The position numbers and the translations under genes were made by a program. This document shows, piece after piece, positions 7,127 to 14,239 of a stretch of DNA of 17,840 nt. The first letter of the stretch is position 1, and each line of letters begins with the position of its first letter. The notes under the pieces are model-generated. The model had not been told where the DNA came from. It was given only the letters and a program-made list of their open reading frames with translations, and searched no databases. This stretch comes from CAYUNA01 sp047629355 (GTDB lineage Bacteria > Bacteroidota > Bacteroidia > Chitinophagales > Saprospiraceae), in NCBI GenBank assembly GCA_047629355.1, contig JBLHWU010000138.1:1-17840 (forward strand), given 5' to 3'.

Positions 7127-8365
7127 ATGCGAAAAAAGCTATTAATCGGATTGGGTGTGGTATTGCTGATAGCTGCGGCTGCCTTAGCGTACTATTATCC
7201 AACAATCAAACGTCTACAAACCGTTATTCATCTATTTGATGAAGACAAAATTGTTTACAATTTTCAAAACATAGAGAAAATTTTTGACGTTTCCACTTTA
7301 CAAGCAAGTCCCAAACATTTGACTTTCCCAAAACAGATTGATTATCAACAAATTGAAACTTTTCAATACAAAGATTCCACTTATAATTTAAATAAATATC
7401 TCGAAGAGACGAAACATGAAGGTTTCCTCATTTTGCACAAAGATACGGTCATTTTTGAGCAATACGCCAATGGTTTAACGCCAATAACGACGCATATTTC
7501 TTGGTCAATGAGCAAATCTGTATTGGCGACAATGATCGGGATTGCGCATGATAAGGGCTTCTTTCAATTGAACGAGCCAGTAACAAAATATTTGCCACAA
7601 TTCGTGGGCACAGGTTATGACGGCATTCCAATTAAGCATTTATTGCAAATGAGTTCGGGCGTCGGTTTCAATGAAGATTATACGGAATATGATTCGGATA
7701 TCAACCGATTTGGGCGCATGTTTGCCACGGGCGGGTCATTTGAAGAATTTGCTAAAACTCTAAACAACGAGCGACCTTCGGGCACCTACTGTCATTATGT
7801 GAGTATGGACACGCAAGTCTTGGGTATTTTATTAGCTAAAATAACAGGACAATCTCTAACCGAATATGCGCAGCAAAATCTATGGAATCCCATCGGCATG
7901 CAAGATGAAGCGCAATGGGTGGTTGACAATACCAATTCTGAAATGGCACTCGGCGGCTTAAATATGACTATGCGAGATTACGCCAAATTGGGGCAACTCT
8001 ACCTCCATGAAGGCAATCTAAATGGTCACCAAATCGTTTCTGCCAATTGGATTAAAGCTGCCACAACACCCGATGCACCGCACTTGCAACCTGGCGATAA
8101 TAGTCTTTCCAGTAATAATTACGGCTACGGTTTTCAGTGGTGGATTCCTGAAAAGGATGAGGGAGATTTCTTTGCAGCGGGTATTTATAATCAGCACATT
8201 TATGTCCAACCAAAGAAGGATTTGGTAATTGTGAAATTGACTGCCAATCATCATTTTAAAACGCAAGGACCCGTGACGAAAGATGTACATATTGCAATGC
8301 TAAAAACAATGGCAGCGCAATTTTCAGATAAAGAAATAGCCGCTACAGAACCAATATTAGAATAA
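7127..8365 (+). CDS. Membrane-anchored serine hydrolase (beta-lactamase/esterase fold)
   Basis: A 412-residue protein of the Beta-lactamase (class C/ EstB/ 6-aminohexanoate-dimer hydrolase-like) superfamily. Residues about 4-23 form one hydrophobic N-terminal segment (LLIGLGVVLLIAAAALAYYY), a signal anchor rather than a clear cleavable signal. The SxxK nucleophile motif is S127-M-S-K130 in SWSMSKS, and Y224-V-S226 in HYVSMDTQVLG takes the YxS/YxN place. Near the C-terminus GIYNQHIYV stands where the HxG/KTG strand is expected, followed by DLVIVKL. The catalytic domain should lie on the periplasmic side. Likely reactions are hydrolysis of esters, amides or short peptides; true antibiotic resistance is not implied. 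It stands alone, followed 20 bases later by a long palindrome. Confidence 0.85.
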   Translation: MRKKLLIGLGVVLLIAAAALAYYYPTIKRLQTVIHLFDEDKIVYNFQNIEKIFDVSTLQASPKHLTFPKQIDYQQIETFQYKDSTYNLNKYLEETKHEGFLILHKDTVIFEQYANGLTPITTHISWSMSKSVLATMIGIAHDKGFFQLNEPVTKYLPQFVGTGYDGIPIKHLLQMSSGVGFNEDYTEYDSDINRFGRMFATGGSFEEFAKTLNNERPSGTYCHYVSMDTQVLGILLAKITGQSLTEYAQQNLWNPIGMQDEAQWVVDNTNSEMALGGLNMTMRDYAKLGQLYLHEGNLNGHQIVSANWIKAATTPDAPHLQPGDNSLSSNNYGYGFQWWIPEKDEGDFFAAGIYNQHIYVQPKKDLVIVKLTANHHFKTQGPVTKDVHIAMLKTMAAQFSDKEIAATEPILE

Positions 8366-8385
8366 GTAATTCCTGTTAAAACAAA

Positions 8386-8470
8386 GGAAGTTTGAAGGCT
8401 AAAAAAGGTTTTGTAAAAACCTTTTTTAGCCTTCAAACTCCCATACACGTTGCCGCAAGTAGCGCGCACT
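8386..8470 (+). repeat. Palindromic element copy B with degenerate GC module
   Basis: Two 27-base arms (8386-8412, 8416-8442) pair with a single mismatch around GTA; the centre is GGTTTTGTAAAAACC and the outer part GTTTGAAGG / CCTTCAAAC. The preceding AACAAAGG matches the start of copy D. The following ACACGTTGCCGCAAGTAGCG is a weakened form of the GC module. It begins 20 bases after the stop codon of the serine hydrolase gene, so it may also act as a 3'-end hairpin, though no T-run follows. Confidence 0.75.
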
Positions 8471-8526
8471 ATTTTTATAAGAAGAAGAAAGTTTATAGTA
8501 GCATTCAATTCTTAATTTTTCATTCT

Positions 8527-8664
8527 TAATTCTACTTTAAGGAACGCTTGTTTCCATTTCTATCAACAGGGCGTTTGAGGAACAAAACTGAGCATTAAGA
8601 CCTGTTTTCTCCCTCAAACTCCCTTTGTTTTTTTACTGGATTTAAGAATCTTAAAGTAGAATTA
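8527..8664 (+). repeat. Palindromic element copy C nested inside a 15-bp inverted repeat
   Basis: Arms GGGCGTTTGAGG... (from 8569) and ...CCCTCAAACTCCC (ending 8623) match at 17 of 20 bases around a 14-base loop that lacks the GGTTTTGTAAAAACC centre of the other copies. A T-rich stretch follows (8624-8634). The element is flanked by TAATTCTACTTTAAG (8527-8541) and its exact reverse complement (8650-8664). Together they fill the space ahead of the GGT-like gene. Confidence 0.6.
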
Positions 8665-8680
8665 GTAACGACGAAAAAAT

Positions 8681-10195
8681 ATGTCCTTTGCCATCTCCGC
8701 CGGCCACGAAAAAACTGCCGAAGCTGCTTCCGAAATTCTAAAATCTGGCGGCAATGCCTACGATGCCGCGATTGCTGCATTTTTTGCGAGTTGTGTCGCC
8801 GAACCCTGTATGACAGGTTTGGGTGGCGGTGCATTTGCGAATGTTTTTACCGCAGATGGACAGTCGATGATTTTTGATTTTTTTTGTCAAACGCCACAAG
8901 TTAAAAAGATAGCAGAAGCCGTTGATTTCTATCCGATTACGGTTAATTTTGGAACAACAACTGAAATTTTTCACGTTGGCAAAGGTTCATCGGGTGTGCC
9001 TGGAGCAATTGCGGGAGTCTATGCCTTACACGAGAAATTTGGGTCAATGCCGATGCGTGAATTGGTGCAGCCCGCTATAGATTTGGCAAAAAATGGCATA
9101 GTTATTAATGATTTTCAATATTTTGATTTTCAACTATTGGAGTCTATTTTAAAAGTAGATAAACAGGCGAATTCGGTATTTTTTGACAATGGACAGTTGA
9201 AAAATATTGGAGAAACAATGAAAATGCCGCAATTTGCTGATTTTTTAGAAGTGTTGGCACGCGAAGGACAGGACTTGTTTTATAAGGGAGAAATTGCGCA
9301 AAAAGTAGCGGCAGATTATGGTCAAAATGGTGGCTTTTTACAATTATCCGATTTTGAAAATTATGACGTGATTTTGCGGAAGCCATTAACTTTTTCTTAT
9401 AAAAATAAAACGATTTTAACCAATCCCCTTCCCTCTTCAGGTGGCGCGCAGTTAGCTTTATTTTTAAAATATTTGGAACAAGAAAAACTTCCCGTTCAAC
9501 CTTTTCAAACAGAACACGCTTTGACCCTTTTTACCGTTTTTCAAAAATTAGAAACCGCTAAAAATTCGAAACTTGGATTAATCGGACATTTAGAGAAAGT
9601 CTTAGGTCAAAATTTTCAAAAGGAAAAAAGTCAAGCTAAAAAAAGTACCAATAAACGCGGTGCGACGACTCATTTTAATATTGTCGATAAACAGGGGAAC
9701 GCGATTTCTTTGACCTCTTCTCTCGGTGAAGGTTGCGGCTATTTTATTGAAGGCACAGACATTCAAATGAACAATATGATGGGCGAGGCGGCTTTGTTGC
9801 CAAATGGATTTCATAGCTGGGAAGAAGATACGCGGTTGTCCTCGATGATGTCACCCACTTTAGTACTAGATGAAATGCAAAAAATAGAAATCATAACGGG
9901 TAGCGGTGGCGCGAGTCGAATCCCTGCGTCGATTGCGCAAGTAATTAGTTATTTAACGGATTATCAATTAGCTGTAAATGCCGCAGTGAATTCGCCAAGA
10001 GTGCATTTGGAGCATGGTTTTTTTAATATTGGAAAAGGTTTTAAGGGTGATTTTGATAAAGAAAAACTGGGTGTAGAAGTGCATCGGTGGTTGGAAAAAT
10101 CTTTATTTTTTGGTGGGGCGCATACGGTTGTTTTAAATGGAAAATCATTGACTGCAGCGGGTGATGATAGACGGAATGGGGTCGCTATTTGTTAA
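8681..10195 (+). CDS. Gamma-glutamyltransferase-family protein without signal peptide
   Basis: A 504-residue N-terminal-nucleophile hydrolase of the GGT family. The self-processing/catalytic motif is RGATTHFNIVD, with Thr329 as the expected nucleophile; that gives a large subunit of about 328 and a small one of about 176 residues. Other marks are SGGNAYDAAIAA (22-33), GLGGGAF (46-52), GKGSSGVPGAIAGV (100-113) and GSGGASRIPASIAQV near the end. The segment that carries the gamma-glutamyl-binding Arg in E. coli GGT reads FDFFCQTP here, so that Arg is absent. There is no signal peptide, unlike most GGTs, suggesting a cytosolic enzyme. Family membership is firm; the substrate may not be glutathione. 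The first ATG fits the family's N-terminus, so no longer start is needed. Confidence 0.85.
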   Translation: MSFAISAGHEKTAEAASEILKSGGNAYDAAIAAFFASCVAEPCMTGLGGGAFANVFTADGQSMIFDFFCQTPQVKKIAEAVDFYPITVNFGTTTEIFHVGKGSSGVPGAIAGVYALHEKFGSMPMRELVQPAIDLAKNGIVINDFQYFDFQLLESILKVDKQANSVFFDNGQLKNIGETMKMPQFADFLEVLAREGQDLFYKGEIAQKVAADYGQNGGFLQLSDFENYDVILRKPLTFSYKNKTILTNPLPSSGGAQLALFLKYLEQEKLPVQPFQTEHALTLFTVFQKLETAKNSKLGLIGHLEKVLGQNFQKEKSQAKKSTNKRGATTHFNIVDKQGNAISLTSSLGEGCGYFIEGTDIQMNNMMGEAALLPNGFHSWEEDTRLSSMMSPTLVLDEMQKIEIITGSGGASRIPASIAQVISYLTDYQLAVNAAVNSPRVHLEHGFFNIGKGFKGDFDKEKLGVEVHRWLEKSLFFGGAHTVVLNGKSLTAAGDDRRNGVAIC

Positions 10196-10295
10196 CTGAA
10201 TTTATATAAAAAACTGTTTTATAAAACTTAGAACAACACCTCAATTGTCTTGAAGTACTTCCTAAAAAACACTTTACAACAAACAACTACTAAAC

Positions 10296-10459
10296 AGGAA
10301 TAACCTCGGATAAAATCCGAGGAATAACGAAAACAACATCGCAACTCTGAAGGAGTTGAACCGGCACTTCTCACATTCAACTCCTTCAGAGTTCGTACAC
10401 AATTTTTCACTTTCCGCAGATTGCATCTGCGGTTATTCATATTCAATCTCTTCGAGATT
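10296..10459. repeat. Cluster of REP-like palindromes with GGTTATTC junctions
   Basis: Four hairpins stand in a row: CCTCGGAT-AAA-ATCCGAGG (10304-10322); AACTCTGAAGGAGTTGAA (10343-10360) paired with its exact complement at 10376-10393; CCGCAGAT-TGC-ATCTGCGG (10414-10432); and AATCTC-TTC-GAGATT (10445-10459). The motif GGTTATTCATATTCAA joins the last two, and GGTTATTCCTG follows the first when read on the other strand. So the block is two or more units facing each other. I believe similar units are scattered in other Bacteroidota genomes, from memory only. The 100 bases before it (10196-10295) show nothing recognisable. Confidence 0.7.
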
Positions 10460-10460
10460 A

Positions 10461-10590
10461 CTAGATAAGAAAGTAGAAAAATAATAACCTACCCATTTGA
10501 CAGGACTATTCTCCGTTTAAGAAACTTAAACAAAAAACATCCTCTGTAGAATTGGGTAGTGATGTAGTCCGAAAATAACTACCTATCTAG
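10461..10590. repeat. Nested inverted repeats (three stems)
   Basis: CTAGATA (10461-10467) pairs with TATCTAG (10584-10590), CTACCCA (10489-10495) with TGGGTAG (10553-10559), and GTTTAAG-AAA-CTTAAAC closes the centre (10515-10531). An alternative pairing GGACTA (10503-10508) with TAGTCC (10565-10570) would cross the middle stem. The layout suggests a structured RNA or a decayed miniature element, directly abutting palindrome copy D. Confidence 0.45.
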
Positions 10591-10699
10591 AACAAAGGGA
10601 GTTTGAGGGGTGAAAATGGTTTTGTAAAAACCATTTTCACCCCTCAATAGCCTCACCCGGGGTTGTTGCAGATAGGTTAAGTAACGCGTAGTAATTAAT
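10591..10699 (+). repeat. Palindromic element copy D with tail ending in the 22-bp repeat
   Basis: AACAAA then GGGAGTTTGAGGGGTGAAAA pairs with TTTTCACCCCTCAA (ending 10647) around GGTTTTGTAAAAACC. The following part, CCTCACCCGGGGTTGTTGCAG, takes the place of the GC module, and 10678-10699 is the 22-bp sequence also found at 3712-3733. The stem middle GGGGTGAAAAT differs from copies A and B, but both arms changed together. Confidence 0.7.
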
Positions 10700-10782
10700 T
10701 GCCTACTCCCTAAAATGAATTAATTCTTATTTAAAACACCCAAAAAGCCATAAATATCTTACCGCCTTCCTACTTTTACAGC

Positions 10783-13602
10783 ATGAACTCAAAATTTCTC
10801 CTTCTTCCGTTAACCTTAACGTTGATTATTGGTTTTTCAACGTCAATTGCTGCCAAAGTTTTAAACGTCAAATTTCAATCTAAAGAAATCATTTTAGATG
10901 GAAAAGAATTTGGCGAATACGGTTCTTATGAATTGTTAAAAGGCAAAATCTATTTCGGCTTTTCTGCCGATAATTATTTCAACAATCCAATTACTGATAT
11001 TGAATTTGCACCCATAAATGCACAGGGGCAAGTGGAAGCGTGGGGCAACATCGTCGTAATGCAGCCATCTGACCCGTCGAAACGCAGCGGCACGGCGATG
11101 GTAGAAGTCAGCAATCGCGGTGGAAAATTCTCGCCTGCCTACTTCAATCAAGCCACCAAAAGTCGTGAATTAGACCCAAATGACCCCGAATATTGGGGCG
11201 ATGGAATGTTGATGGAACAAGGATTGACTATCATTTGGATAGGTTGGCAATTTGACCTGCCGACTCAAGAAAATATACTAAAACTCAACGTTCCTTATGC
11301 TCAAAATCGAGATGGTAGCACAATAAAAGGTATGGTGCGTAGCGATTGGACAGTTGATGCACCGAGGAAGACATTGACATTGGCGCATCGTTCGGAAGAC
11401 GGTTATCCTGCCATAAATTTGGAATCAGATATTCACCAGCTGACTGTACGAAATGGGCGAGATGCCCCTCGACGCCAAGTTCCACGCAGACAATGGCAAT
11501 TTTTAAAAATGGAAAATGGCAGCCGTATTTTATCGAGCAGGCATATTAGTTTAGATGGTGGCTTTCAGGAAGGTAAAATTTATGAATTGGTGTATCAAGC
11601 ACAGAATCCACCGATAGTTGGTTTGGGTTTGACGGCTATTAGAGATGTAATTTCTTATGCAAAATATGAAGAAGATTGTGCGTTTAAAGTAGAAAAAGGA
11701 ATTGCAGTTGGCGTGTCTCAAACAGGGCGTTTTTTGCGGCAATTTTTGTATCAAGGTTTTAATTTTGATGAAGTTGGTCGTAAGGCATTTGATGGCATGA
11801 TGGTCATTACCGCAGGAGCTGGACGAGGAAGTTTCAACCATCGTTTTGGTCAACCTTCGCGGGACGGGCATCGGTATTCGGCGTTTTTCTATCCGACCGA
11901 TATTTTTCCATTTACGGGTGGTTTGCAATCGAACGGAAAAGAGTCGGACGCTTTATATAAACACGAAATGACCAAGGAAAATCCACCGAAGATTTTCTAC
12001 ATCAATACAGGCTATGAGTATTGGGGACGGGCAGCTTCGTTGATTCACACAAACGTCGAAGGCACGGCTGATTTTCCGCATACGGACTTTGATAGAATTT
12101 ATCATTTGGCGAGTGCACAGCATTTTGTGGAGTCTTTTCCACCCAATCCAAATTCGGAAATTAAGCATCGACAATTTCGGGGCAATCATTTGGAAATGAA
12201 GGTAAATTACCGAGCCCTTTTGGTAAAATTATTGGAATGGGTGAAGGAAAATAAAACACCACCAGCGAGCCGTTATCCTACGTTAAAAGAAGGAACACTG
12301 ATTGAAAAAGAAGTGTTGGCAATGCCACAAATTCCTGATTTACAGCTACCGACCACCATTCACAATGCGTATCGAACGAATTATGGGGAAGGTTGGAAAG
12401 GTGGTTTTATTGCCAATCAACCACCAATTTTAGGCAAAATGTACCAGTCTTTAGTTTCGCAAGTGGATGCCTTAGGCAATGAAATGGGCGGAGTAAAAAA
12501 TGTTGAAATCCGTGTGCCACTGGCGACATATACGCCTTGGAATATTCGACATGGCTTCAAAGGTGGCTATCATGAATTGACCAACTTTCGAGGGACTTTT
12601 ATCCCTTTGCCCGCCAATGATTTAGAAAAAATGAAGAATCAAGACCCGCGTCCGTCGGTGACTTCTTTGTATTCAGACAAAGGCGATTTTATAAAAAAAG
12701 TGGAAAATGCGGCAGAAGAAATGGTCTTTGAAGGCTTTTTATTGGAGCGCGACATTCCTTATATTTTGCAACGAAATGGAGAATATTGGGACTGGATTAT
12801 GGCCGACAAGCGAAAAATGGCAGCGACAACTGGTCCAAAGAATGGAACATTGATGTTAATGGGCGGCGGTCAATTAGACCCGGCTTTTTATGAAAAATTT
12901 AAAGAATTGGTTGGCGCCGACAATGCGAAAATTGTGATTATCCCAACAGCTTCGGAGTCCGCAAGTACCAAGAATTTTCAAAAAAATTTAATTGCTAAAT
13001 TCAAAACATTTGGTTTTAAAAAAGTGAGCATTTTACACGCCAAAAATCGCAAAGAAGCAGATTCGAATGGCTTTGCAAAATCGTTGAATAATGTCGAAGG
13101 CGTTTGGTTTACAGGCGGTCGGCAATGGCGGTTGGCAGATGCTTATTTGAATACCAAAACGATAGCAGCATTGCAAGGCGTATTGGATAGAGGTGGCGTG
13201 ATTGCTGGAACTTCAGCGGGCGCGACGATACTGGGTTCGTATCTGGCGAGGGGCGATACTTATGGCAATAAAGTGATGATGGGCGACCATGAAGCAGGCT
13301 TTGGATTTTTGAGTAATACGGCGATTGACCAGCATTTGCTGACAAGAAATCGACAATTTGATATGCCCGAGATTATAGCGGCAAAACCCAGTTTATTGGG
13401 CATTGGTTTGGATGAAAACACAGGAATTTTAGTCACCGGCAATTCCTTTGAAGTTATGGGTAAAAGTTATGTCGCGATTTATGATGGGACGCAATGGAAT
13501 GGTGATTTTGAAGCAGCTTACGGCATTGGGAAAACGAGTGAACGGTTTTATTTTTTGAAAGCGGGAGAAAAGTATGATTTGAAGGAACGGAAGCGGAAGT
13601 AG
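10783..13602 (+). CDS. Secreted fusion: alpha/beta hydrolase (Abhydrolase_10 type) plus cyanophycinase-like S51 peptidase
   Basis: A 939-residue protein with a cleavable-looking signal peptide (residues 1-24, ending STSIAAK). Residues about 25-680 match the large alpha/beta-hydrolase family with GVSQTGRFLRQFLY and AGAGRGSFNHRFGQPSRDGH; Ser312 is the expected nucleophile, and His469 in RGNHLEM a candidate triad His. Residues about 687-935 form a cyanophycinase/peptidase S51 domain: NGTLMLMGGGQ, WFTGGRQWRLAD, nucleophile Ser811 in AGTSAGATILGS, and DQHLLTRNRQFDM. S51 cyanophycinases cut beta-linked Asp-Arg dipeptides from cyanophycin; the distant relatives have other or unknown substrates. Both domains keep their motifs, so both may be active in the periplasm or outside. 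No sorting domain follows, so plain Sec export is the simplest reading. A TACTTTTA box lies only 5 bases ahead of the ATG. Confidence 0.85.
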   Translation: MNSKFLLLPLTLTLIIGFSTSIAAKVLNVKFQSKEIILDGKEFGEYGSYELLKGKIYFGFSADNYFNNPITDIEFAPINAQGQVEAWGNIVVMQPSDPSKRSGTAMVEVSNRGGKFSPAYFNQATKSRELDPNDPEYWGDGMLMEQGLTIIWIGWQFDLPTQENILKLNVPYAQNRDGSTIKGMVRSDWTVDAPRKTLTLAHRSEDGYPAINLESDIHQLTVRNGRDAPRRQVPRRQWQFLKMENGSRILSSRHISLDGGFQEGKIYELVYQAQNPPIVGLGLTAIRDVISYAKYEEDCAFKVEKGIAVGVSQTGRFLRQFLYQGFNFDEVGRKAFDGMMVITAGAGRGSFNHRFGQPSRDGHRYSAFFYPTDIFPFTGGLQSNGKESDALYKHEMTKENPPKIFYINTGYEYWGRAASLIHTNVEGTADFPHTDFDRIYHLASAQHFVESFPPNPNSEIKHRQFRGNHLEMKVNYRALLVKLLEWVKENKTPPASRYPTLKEGTLIEKEVLAMPQIPDLQLPTTIHNAYRTNYGEGWKGGFIANQPPILGKMYQSLVSQVDALGNEMGGVKNVEIRVPLATYTPWNIRHGFKGGYHELTNFRGTFIPLPANDLEKMKNQDPRPSVTSLYSDKGDFIKKVENAAEEMVFEGFLLERDIPYILQRNGEYWDWIMADKRKMAATTGPKNGTLMLMGGGQLDPAFYEKFKELVGADNAKIVIIPTASESASTKNFQKNLIAKFKTFGFKKVSILHAKNRKEADSNGFAKSLNNVEGVWFTGGRQWRLADAYLNTKTIAALQGVLDRGGVIAGTSAGATILGSYLARGDTYGNKVMMGDHEAGFGFLSNTAIDQHLLTRNRQFDMPEIIAAKPSLLGIGLDENTGILVTGNSFEVMGKSYVAIYDGTQWNGDFEAAYGIGKTSERFYFLKAGEKYDLKERKRK

Positions 13603-13613
13603 TTTTTGGTTCT

Positions 13614-13733
13614 TTTGTCCTTCCGACAATTGTTTGTCATTCCGACCGATTCTTTGTTTGTCATTCCGACCAAAGTGGAGGAATCTGAATGCAATATCAC
13701 TTCAGATTCCTCCACTTCGGTCGGAATGACAAA
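13614..13733. repeat. GTCATTCCGACC palindrome with extra half-copies
   Basis: Two 33-base arms (13657-13689 and 13701-13733) match with one mismatch around an 11-base loop; each contains TTTGTCATTCCGACC and GTGGAGGAATCTGAA. Two more partial left arms precede it (TTTGTCCTTCCGAC at 13614, TTTGTCATTCCGACC at 13633). GTCATTCCGAC...GGAGGAATCT is, to my knowledge, a widespread repeat type in Bacteroidota. A T-rich stretch follows at 13738-13750, so it could end transcription of the fusion gene. Confidence 0.75.
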
Positions 13734-13783
13734 ACACTTTTTTATTTTTTCTGAAAAAACACCGCCTTTTTCAAAAATACTTA

Positions 13784-13791
13784 TATCTTTG
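13784..13791 (+). promoter_or_regulatory. Candidate -7 box upstream of tRNA-Leu
   Basis: TATCTTTG is an exact fit to the Bacteroidota -7 box TAnnTTTG. It lies 137 bases before the tRNA, which would mean a long leader; a weaker TATATTTC box at about 13904 is much closer. No convincing -33 element is seen for either. An imperfect hairpin (TTTTAGAGGAAC / GTTTCTCAAAA, about 13852-13890) lies in between. Confidence 0.4.
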
Positions 13792-13927
13792 CGTCCGCTT
13801 ACAAAAAGTAGGCAAAATGTTCTTAAATTTGATTAAAAAATATACTTGATTTTAGAGGAACTTTCTCATTGAAATAAAGGTTTCTCAAAAAGTATATATT
13901 TCCACTCAAATTAATTGATATTAAATT

Positions 13928-14009
13928 GCGGGTGTGGTGAAATTGGTAGACACGCTAGACTTAGGATCTGGTGCTTCACAGCGTGGGGGTTCGAGTCCCT
14001 CCACCCGTA
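13928..14009 (+). tRNA. tRNA-Leu(TAG)
   Basis: The acceptor stem is GCGGGTG paired with CACCCGT (a G-U pair at the end), with discriminator A at 14009. D-arm sequence GGTGAAATTGGTAGACAC, anticodon loop CTTAGGA with anticodon TAG (reads CUA), a short variable arm of class II type and the T-loop GGTTCGAGTCC are all visible. CCA is not encoded. It stands alone ahead of tig. Confidence 0.95.
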
Positions 14010-14020
14010 CACATTTTGGA

Positions 14021-14066
14021 GTTCAACGTTCGGGATTAGACGTTTTAAGTTCCGATAACGTTGAAC
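14021..14066 (+). repeat. Hairpin just past tRNA-Leu
   Basis: GTTCAACGTT (14021-14030) and AACGTTGAAC (14057-14066) are exact complements, with CGG / CCG as a possible inner extension. It begins 12 bases after the tRNA and may mark the 3' end of its transcript, though no T-run follows. In 14067-14239 only a direct repeat of TTAATGATGAATT-like sequence (about 14118-14143) and an AT-rich lead into tig are seen. Confidence 0.45.
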
Positions 14067-14239
14067 CAGGGCTTACAACTATCCTTCCTGAATTTTGTTC
14101 CCTTCTGACACTGGTTTTTAATGATGAATTATTAATGATGAATTCTATATAGAAGGCATCTATTGTTCTTTTTTTATAACACAGATAACTCATATCCAGC
14201 TATTCATCATTGAGTAAATAACAACACAATTTAAATTAA

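Noticed and set aside
10228..10446. 72-codon minus-strand frame containing NNRRCNLRKVKN
   Set aside because: It is a translation of the palindrome cluster, not a protein gene.
6641..10699. CRISPR array
   Set aside because: The repeats are palindromes at irregular distances with no regular spacers and no cas genes.
10771..10783. Leaderless mRNA for the fusion gene from TACTTTTA just before the ATG
   Set aside because: The box lacks the final G and a -33 element; too weak to claim.
13934..14152. Frame starting MVKLVDTLDLGSGASQRGGSS
   Set aside because: This is the well-known false translation of a tRNA-Leu gene.
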